Source: Artocarpus heterophyllus (Eukaryota > Streptophyta > Magnoliopsida > Rosales > Moraceae). Taken from it: 64,000 bases of DNA. The notes below the pieces were generated by a model. That model worked only from the letters and a program-made list of their open reading frames with translations. It made no database searches and was not told the origin of the DNA. The number at the start of each line of letters is the position of its first letter. Position 1 is the stretch's first letter. Positions 55,859 to 64,000 of the stretch are shown here, piece after piece. The DNA lies in NCBI GenBank assembly GCA_025403435.1, contig CM046350.1, forward strand, positions 14,289,612 to 14,353,611, read 5' to 3'. Made by a program: the position numbers and the translations under genes.

Positions 55859-58059
55859 TTAACCATTTATCGTGCATTTTTCAATCCCTACCATTAAAAA
55901 TCTCTTATACGCATATATGCCTTCAAACAATACTAGAATCATTTCCATTTTTTCTTCGAACTTCAAAAAATTCTCATTTTACTCTGAGTATGTGTTGAAA
56001 ATGTTAGTTAGAACTAATTAGTTCTAACTAGCTATAGTACAATACTCTCAGCAATTACAATAAAAAGCAAAAAATTACTATAATATAAAGTATTTTCATG
56101 CTACAATATTTAAACTTTTTAGTTCTAACCAACTTGCCAAACACCCTATCAAAATTTTTAAAAAGTCATGGTTAACCCAAAAAAAAAACATACGGAAAAT
56201 CATAGGGTTAAGTGTGACCATCCTTTATTTTTTTTCAAACAAAAATTCTAATCAATTGGGTTAAGTGAGCAAACTAAGTTTTTAAAATGTATGGAGAAAT
56301 GTAAGAATGTCCCCTTGCATTTAGGGGGGCATAAGTAAAAATAATCTTATTTTATTCGATTTTATTCACATGATAAACATTGCATTTCAAAGCCATTTCC
56401 TTCACTTGTTTAAACAAAGAAAGGATAAATTACACTAGCACTTTCAAATTACAAAGATGCCCTATAGAATGTACACTTTTATAGTCTCATCATACCCCAC
56501 AACCAGCATATTGTTAGTCTCTAGCAATTAAAGCAATGCAATTCTGAAATGATTTACCGAATGTACACTCAATGCATACCATTTAACTATAATTTGACTT
56601 ACCTAACTAGATAAACTAACAAAAAAAAACTTTTATTTAACCAGTTTATATGCTATTTAACAAAATGAAAGTAAGCCAGACTTGACGCATAAAAGTGCAA
56701 TATATAATTATTAAGTTTCATAAAAAACAAACAATAAAATTTTTCTGATAGTTTGTTTCAAATCACTCATGTAGACAGCAACACTTCAAAATTATTTATT
56801 AGAACAATTAAGAATAGAAACATAAAACTAAAACATAAATAGAAATTAGATATTCACAACCGTGGATAGTGCAATGTTTGGTTCCTTTAAGTTTTCTCTA
56901 TAACCCATGTCACAAGCTTTGGGTCAATAATTCCTAAACTAGTTGGCATAAGGTAGTAGGCGTTGAAACACCCTTTAGAACTTACTTACTTGAGTTAAAA
57001 ATGCTACAAAACCAAACTTATCTAACTTTATTCATTAATTTACACACTTTATTTATTTACACTTTTTTGTACTTTTGTGTATTTTCTTTTTCAACTTTGA
57101 TTTATCATTTAATTTATTTGATTAATTAACTACTTAAATTTCAAATTGTTATTGCCTTTAATTGTTTATTTAGACAAAAAAAAAACAGAACTCGAATATT
57201 TAAAGCTTTGGCTTACCACCATAATTTAACATTACATGTGTGTGTGTGTGTGAAAAGAATGGCTTACAAACACTTTAAAAAATAAGCACATAAAAATGTT
57301 AGATTAACTGAAGTTTTGAGAATCCATAAAGTTAAACAATTCAAATAGTAGAAAAATGATAATATATTAATATGAAATTCAGAAATCATGATAAAATAAT
57401 TACATTTTAATTATTAAAAAACTAAAATTTACATATTTATTACAACATTTTTTTTAGATTTTCTTTTTAACGACTTACACAATAAACTCACAAAATGACA
57501 CACAAAAAATGAAAAATTTTTATAAAACACATAAAATATAGAGCAAAAATCAAAAAAGTTGAGCAATAATCAAAAAATGTTGGCACAATTTTGCATTGCA
57601 CAGCGTTGATACACAACCCTCTTCTCCTAACCTAATTTGTAGATTGTCCTCAATGTATAAAATGAATACTGAAGGCAGCAACAATATTACCTAAATCAGC
57701 ACAGCTGCATAGGTAATCTGTATGACAAACCAAACTAAACACACAAATAATATTTTATAAATTGGGTCTTTTAAAGTCAGATTCCTAAGATTTTCTTTTA
57801 TTTTTTGTTTGAAACTTTATTTGAAAATCCAATCAAATTGCATTTACAAACTTAAATTCGTTAAAATACATCTCTAGAAGCTTTTCGTAACTCAACTACT
57901 TTGAACAAATTTAACTTATAGCCTTAATCTAGATTTTCAAAATAAATTTTAACATTTTTATTTTTTTGAAAGAAAACAAAATAGCATAACAACAAGAAGC
58001 ATAACTATAGTACAACATATATTACAAATAAGCGAAAATAAAGATATTATTTTGAAAGT

Positions 58060-59032
58060 GTTTTTCCATCGTTTGATGCTCTAAATCCAACAAATCTCTC
58101 TACCAACTCTCCTAGTGGATAGTTATCAAAGAGCGGCTTCCTCCTATAGTAAGTATTGAAAAATACCACACATGGGTCGTGTGTGAACATGCCCTTAAGA
58201 TTAACAAAGTATGGAACATTTAAGCTTGTGAAACTTGAACTCGTTTTACGTTCTTGGTAAGTCTATAAAAACAATGGTAAAGGTGGTAGAGGAGGTGGTG
58301 GCCACATAAGACCTTGATAAGAATGGTATTTGGTAAATTCTTATGGCAAGTGAGATTAGAATATAGGACTAAAGGTGATGATTGTTTCTCTTCTACAACT
58401 AAGTCTTCATTCTCTTCCTCACATTCCTCTTCTAAGGTTTGTTCCTCAAAATAAGTGGGTTCCAAATGTTTCTTTTAAATGATTGGGTCTACTGTCTCTT
58501 CGTCACCTAAAGAATCTTCTTCAATCAATTCTAGGGTCTCTTCAATTAGCTCAACAGGTTCTTCTAAGTGATAATTTTGTGCTATGGTATCTTCAACAAC
58601 AATGGTTTCATTTTGTTCTACCTTTGACACTAATTGACACAAAGAATCTTTTAGATCTCTCAATTTTCCCAATAATCTTTCTAAGTTTCCTTCCATGGTT
58701 TCTATAAACTTTTCTAGGGTTTCCTCCAAATGTTCCTTTTTCATATTTTTTGATGAACTTTCAGGTTGAAAGGATGGAAATAAAATTAAGGTGTTAGGCC
58801 AAGGTTTTGAAATATTCTCTCTTCTTATATTGTTCCTTCTATTATTCATCCAATAATCAAATTTGGCCATATTTTCTATTATGAAACAGGCTTTGTCTAT
58901 AGTTCGTTGGTAGTAAGTGGTGGTTCCATCTCTCCTCTCTACCCAATTTCTTGTTTCAGGACTTAACCTATCTATTAAGATTTCGAACAGATATTTCCTA
59001 GAAAGACCACGATGAGGGTGCCTATTTAACAA
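58060..59032 (-). pseudogene. Athila-like gag remnant (block 2), least interrupted copy
   Basis: The longest frame is 59032-58475 (185 codons): LSRKYLFEILIDRLSPETRN, a TYYQRTIDKACFIIENMA segment typical of Athila-type gag helices, a coiled-coil-like stretch (EETLEKFIETMEGNLERLLG), and an acidic tail. A stop at 58475, then open pieces 58465-58220 and further to about 58060 (LFDNYPLGELVERFVGFR), complete the region with frame changes. No pol domains follow. It preserves the empty site of solo LTR D at 58832-58836. Confidence 0.7.
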
Positions 59033-59653
59033 GTCTTTATGTCTTCACCAAGCACTATAAAACAGTTCCAAGTGTTTTTTAGAAAAACTTGCCACAAAAT
59101 GTAGATGAATTTCCCAAAACATTTTTTTAATATTTTTTATTTTTATTATTTTTATTTACTTTTATTTTTAAAATTCCTTAAAAAAATTTCAAGTCGAATA
59201 ATGCTCAATTAATTAAATTCTCAGATCGTTGGGGACTCACACCAGACATACTTGTGATTCTAACTTTCTAAGGCAAGGGTTTTAGCCTTGTGGTCGTCGG
59301 ATCGAGTCCCACCGGTGGGCCTTTTTGATAGAATCTAATAAATTTTGCAATCACCTAAACTTGCAAAACAAAGATAAGATGCTAATCTTTTCTTTATCTG
59401 AAACAATAAAAAGTAGTGAGGAAAAAGTATTCTTCCCCTTTTTATTTTTAATTTTTGATTTTTTTATTTTTTATGAATAGTGACATGAATATTAAATGCG
59501 AATAATACCTACATGAATAGTAACTTATTTATCTAGATAAAAACAATATTTACGATATTATCTAGATAATATCGTAAATAACAAGATAGGTTAGAGTACT
59601 TACCAACAATCCAACAAAGTAACGGTACATCCCTGGCAACAGCGCCAAAATTT
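59033..59653 (-). other. Leader and PBS of the Athila-like remnant (block 2)
   Basis: Minus-strand PBS TTTTGGCGCTGTTGCCAGGG at about 59631-59650, close to the Athila-type PBS, next to the LTR end at 59654. Non-coding leader to gag. Confidence 0.6.
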
Positions 59654-60244
59654 TGATATATTGCCTAAAATGTTTCTTTAAACGTGTACGTTTGTAGCAT
59701 AGAAAAGGGTTATCATATTCACAGGAAGGTGGGTATTAAAAAAATTGATAATTTAATGGTTTAAATAGGAAAGGGATTTTTCAAAACAAAACTTAATAGA
59801 AAACAAAAATTGTTAGTTAATTTTAAAATAAGATTTTTAAAACATAAAATTAAAACAATAAAGTTTTGAAAATTCCTCATATGTTCTGTAACTGGTATAA
59901 AATTTATTTCTAATTATAAATTATCTAGGGTATTCGATTTATTAAATCTTTTCCCACTAAAAACAAGCACAATTACTATTTCTATAAGTCAACCTAAAGC
60001 GACGAGATAGCAAGCTATAATACAGTAAAGGTTTTCCTATAAAAAAAGTAGCAAAATAACTACTTCTCACTAGTGATTGGGTGCATTAATAATGAAAGTT
60101 ATAATTACTATCACAATAATTATAATTAACATAATTTTTAGATAAAAAAGATAATAACAAATCAAAATTATTATATTTAAATGGAATAATTTTTATGTTA
60201 ATTTTGGTAGAACCTCGTCTTATAAATTTCTAAAAATTGACAAT

Positions 60245-60249
60245 ATAAA
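60245..60249. repeat. Target duplication of solo LTR E, left
   Basis: ATAAA, a one-base variant of ATAAC at 62872-62876. The unoccupied paralogous site reads ATAAC at 45002-45006. Confidence 0.75.
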
Positions 60250-62871
60250 TATAACACCCAGTTTTTCTATTTAATGGGAAATAAAAAAGTCTAATGCTAT
60301 AATTGAAGATAATAATATTATTACTAACGTGTTACTTAGTGATGTTACAGGTGACAGCGACAAGGGGTTCGATGTGCTAAGAAAAAGGTTCATGCCAATT
60401 ATGTATGGGTTATAGTTATTCTATGATATAATGTGATGATGTATTTTGTTTTTATTTTAATTGAATAGAGTATAATAAGAAGAAATTAATAATTGATTTT
60501 TTTATTTAATATATAATAATATATAACTTAAATCATATATATAATATACTATATATGTTATTTTTTATATTATACATAGTTTTATATTATACATAGATTC
60601 TTAAACGTGAAAAGAAAGATTGGGCCTTTGGGCCTACGGCAAAAGCTTTGCCGAGAAAAAAAAAAAAAAAAAAAAGATGAACACGTGGAAAAAAAGGAAT
60701 AAACTTAGGAAAAAAAAAGGAAACTAAATTAGATTAAGATTAGGGATTTAGTCTCCACATAAAATTATACAAAGACCTCCTATTAGTAATTCTAGACTCA
60801 CACTTTATTCCTTCCTCATTGATTGACTTTATGCTTGGTTTTCTTTAGCTTTATCAAGGTTTCTAATCTTCCTAATTTCATTCATCTTAGTAAGTGTATC
60901 AATTATTTAATATGTTTGTTTGATGTTTTGGTTTATTATGTTAGTATTGGAATTATTATTATCATCATATGGATTCTCTTATCATAGGTATTTCATATCA
61001 ATTGGTGATTGAAAAGAGTTGATTATTTGGTTATTATGACTAATCTTTCATTAAACCTTGGATTTGAGATATCATAGATTTTTTTATTTTTGTTATGTAG
61101 ATCTTTATAAGTGTATTTTATTATCAATTAGCATCATGTTGATTATGTGTTTACAATTTTAATTGAGGTTTTATTAGGTTATGGATTGGTTTGGAAATTT
61201 TTTAGATGCCTTATGCCTACTTTACATACAAACACCTTAATTATGTGTTTACAATTTTAATTGACGTTTTATTAGGTTATGGATTGGTATGAAAATTTTT
61301 TGATGCCTTATGCTTACTTTTCATACAAACACCTGACAGCTGTCATGTTTCAATAATTTTTGATTCTGTATTTCTCTGTTTATATTTTTCTTATATTTTT
61401 CTCAAATACTAGACATCTTATGCTTTCTTGTGGTTTTTGAATCACTTGAATCAGAGTTTTCTTTAAATAGTTATGATTTTTTGAAATTGACCCTAGAAGC
61501 TGTATAGTTTACATGGACCTGAAATTTAGACTGATTTTCGAGGACTTTATCTTCATGCAAATTATTGTCAAAATATGCATGTAATATATCAATTTTTTTT
61601 TGGTGTCTTGTTTTTAATGCCACTCGATCTAGCTAATTTGGAGTTAAGATGAAATTATTATGAATTTTTAAGTGAATAAAGGTCATGCTGTCTACTTTTG
61701 GGAAGTAGGCCTTAGGTTCATAAATTGTGATTTTATGCTTCTTGATGTTATTACGGGATGAGGTGATATTTAATGATAGTATGAGATGTTTATATGTTGT
61801 TAATAGTATTATTAGTGACTTATGGTCAATATGAATGTTTAGCATGAACTCTTCAATGAAACGAGCACATCGAAGGCCCAAATCGTTGTGTCACCTACGA
61901 TTAAAGATTGAATAAGTCTAAAGATTTGGTAAGTACATCTCTCACCTGCAATATGATTGTTCAAAATTAAGAAAAGATTGATGTTGATGATATGTTATGA
62001 AGACGTTTTAAGATGAGGATTTTTAAAAATGAGAAAATTGATGGAAAACGATGAAAGATGATGTTATTTTTACCTCATTATTTTATTTGATGGACTTTTT
62101 ATGAAAACCTATATATATGTATTATCTATATTATTATTTTGATGTTTTAAAAAGGCGTTGTACATTTGACAGATTGATAGTGATGATGGGGTCCGGTAAG
62201 CAGACCAATCGGTGAGCGGTAGCTTTATCTTTGTCACAGTTGATTTGGGGGTCGCTACCTCACTCTTTTTGTGGCTAGCACGCTATGATGATGATGGTAC
62301 AATGCTAGGGCCCTACTATATGATATTTTGAAGTATTACTATATATATTATTTTAAAAAGAAAATATATTTATTTAATGATGAATTTATTTTATTAAACA
62401 TTGTTGATTGATGAAAAGGTTTTGTGAGAATTATTGTGTACTTACTATGCATTATGCTCCCTAGATGTTTCTCATATTGCAGCTAGGGACAAGAGTTAGG
62501 TATGAGGATGGAGGAGCTCAGTGTGAGTGTGTGCGTGGTGGCGGAAACGGAATATCGAAGCGACGCATCCTGTGTTAATGATGATTTAAACTTTTATTCA
62601 ATTATTTATAATTCCGCAGATTTTAGTTTTTCAATTATTTTATGAGATTTTGTAAGTTAAGGATATTTTATTAAGTTTAATGTTTTTGATAATGTTGCAA
62701 CTATATTTTTATTTTTAGATGAAGTTATTTGATTGGATTAGTCTTGTTTTTTTTAAAAAATAAGCTATTTCATATTACTTTGATTATTTAAATTCTATAA
62801 AAATTATGTTTTACCATAAATAATAGATGCTATGAGACGGCAACTGTGACATATCGTGAGGAGGCGTTACA
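60250..62871 (+). mobile_element. Solo LTR E (Ty3/Gypsy-like, 2622 bp)
   Basis: Begins TATAACACCC (family start TGTAACACCC with G to A) and ends GAGGCGTTACA. Family landmarks are present: 'acaggtgac' (60347), 'ggtaagtacatctctcacctgc' near 61929, and 'ctagcacgctatgatgatg' near 62273. Unlike A-D it lacks the TCGGCCTGCCGA clusters. Short open frames inside have no recognisable domain. Confidence 0.83.
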
Positions 62872-64000
62872 ATAACAAGTCATACTGCCATAAAAGACAT
62901 TCCATAAAGTTAAGCAGTATTTCATTATTATTTATATTAATCATGCAATACAATTAAATTACATAAGGAAAGCATGACTGAATTTATATAAAAAAGACAA
63001 TATAACAATATTAACAATAATTATTACAAACATGAAAAATACAATTTATTCCATAAAAATATAAACATTACAGCAAGATATAGGGCTAAAAACTATACTA
63101 GAGTATTACGTATATAAGATCATTTCTCTACCTCACCAAACTCTCTACACTAATTTAGGCATTATTTTATTATTTTAGGTGGGGTTAGAGGAGTGCTCTA
63201 ATAGCATCTCTTTTAGAAAGGAGAATTGTTGAGCTTAAGGCTCGACTCTAAAAAAATTAAAAAAAAGAGTAGAGAACTTCGGATGTCTAAAATGAAGGGA
63301 GGTGGCTAGTGTTTATAGTAGTAAAAATTTTATTATTAACATTATTTTATTAATATTTTTTATAATATTTTATTTATTATTTTATTATTTATATTATTTT
63401 ATAATATATTTGTTTAATTATCATGATTCTATTTCAAATTTTTTTTACTGATGTTGTGCTGATGCAGCGTTGATGTAGGCAATGTTTGTATTTATCTATT
63501 TATATGTCTTTTTGCTCCCAGATTTCAAATCTAAAATTAAATGCATTATAATTAATTATTTTACAAACATAATATTTACAATGATTTTTAAAACTCAAAA
63601 ATAAACTAAAAACACACAAAAACTTATTGGTATAAAGATATGGCACATAGTTAATTTGGTTATACCAAATACGGCTTAAGACATAAAAATATTTTTTGAA
63701 ATTACTAAAAATATATTACAACATATTTGTAAACTCAAAATACACTATAAAACTTATTAAGATTGCAAATAAAATTACAAAGTAAAAATCAGCGGTTTTT
63801 ACCTATTGGACACAAAACAAATATTTAACACATAGAAGGACTTTAAAAATTATAAAAATATGCTTAAACATAAAAACACACTAAAAACACATATTTAAAT
63901 ATATTGTAACACTAAGAATAAAAAACAATGTAAAACATAAAAATGCTATTAATTAAAAAATTTAGTAAGAAATAAAAACGTAAAAAAATGATTTTACTCT

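Larger units (their letters stand above)
54138..58059. other. Intergenic DNA of block 2
   Basis: Parallels 35663-39515. No gene. Contains the decayed CAGGGCCGGCT-ended element, a 55-bp local duplication and a (GT)n tract near 57238-57250. Confidence 0.5.
48690..64000. repeat. Segmental duplication, block 2
   Basis: Parallels block 1 from 16109 onward, continuing past the window end. It carries gene 3, the more complete gag remnant and an Athila-like LTR interrupted by solo LTR E. It lacks solo LTRs F and D. Confidence 0.85.
59654..64000 (-). repeat. Athila-like 5' LTR (block 2), interrupted by solo LTR E, runs off window
   Basis: Minus-strand LTR end ..ATATATCA at 59654. It matches 44409-46120 with solo LTR E inserted at 60250. 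The LTR start is beyond the window. Confidence 0.55.

Noticed and set aside
59243..59312. tRNA-like box B (GGATCGAGTCC), also near 44090
   Set aside because: No box A at the right distance and no cloverleaf could be formed. It lies in the leader of the Athila-like remnant in both blocks.
60250..62871. Protein-coding gene inside solo LTR E
   Set aside because: Only short frames (such as 61633-61881) without domains are present, and the boundaries are fully explained by LTR ends and target duplication.

Overview
This window is AT-rich nuclear DNA from a flowering plant, most likely a eudicot. The evidence is receptor kinases split into seven exons with GT/AG introns, and long-LTR Ty3/Gypsy, Ty1/Copia and hAT-type elements. 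There is no sign of bacterial, organellar or viral genome organisation. I cannot name the species.

The host genes are three minus-strand receptor-like kinases (RLKs), each with a signal peptide, two Gnk2/DUF26 (C-X8-C-X2-C) domains, one membrane helix and a Ser/Thr kinase. Gene 1 (11699-15186, 663 aa) has a cysteine-rich RLK (CRK) ectodomain, but its kinase resembles the RKS1/S-domain class. Genes 2 (29822-33230) and 3 (49823-53243) are typical CRKs and are paralogues inside a segmental duplication. They have decayed differently. Gene 2 has a 5-bp insertion that shifts exon 3 out of frame unless a downstream splice acceptor is used. Gene 3 keeps an open 683-codon frame but has lost the HRD arginine and the subdomain IX aspartate.

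Layout: two nested solo LTRs (1-4885); a palindrome-rich stretch (4886-5410); a small hAT-like element (5668-6484) next to a decayed Gypsy gag-protease remnant (6600-9450); an intergenic stretch; gene 1; duplication block 1 (about 16.1-46.1 kb); a FAR1-like fragment and a GC-rich poly(A)-ended insert (46.15-47.3 kb); an Ac-like non-autonomous element (47778-48654); duplication block 2 (about 48.7 kb to the window end).

The duplication lets the insertion history be read directly, because each block preserves the empty site of insertions in the other. A solo LTR (16694-29218) entered block 1 and was itself hit by a 6.46-kb Copia element (16774-23237) and by another solo LTR (25466-28318). A further solo LTR (40305-43606) entered an Athila-like gag remnant in block 1. 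A different one (60250-62871) entered block 2. Each of these has a 5-bp target duplication; three have an intact empty site in the paralogous block.

The most unusual structure is in the solo LTR family. Its members carry clusters of a short GC-rich palindrome (TCGGC-CT-GCCGA) near both ends, and the two clusters are in opposite orientation within each LTR, so a transcript could fold on itself over 2-3 kb. Boundaries, exon junctions and mismatch counts were made by eye.
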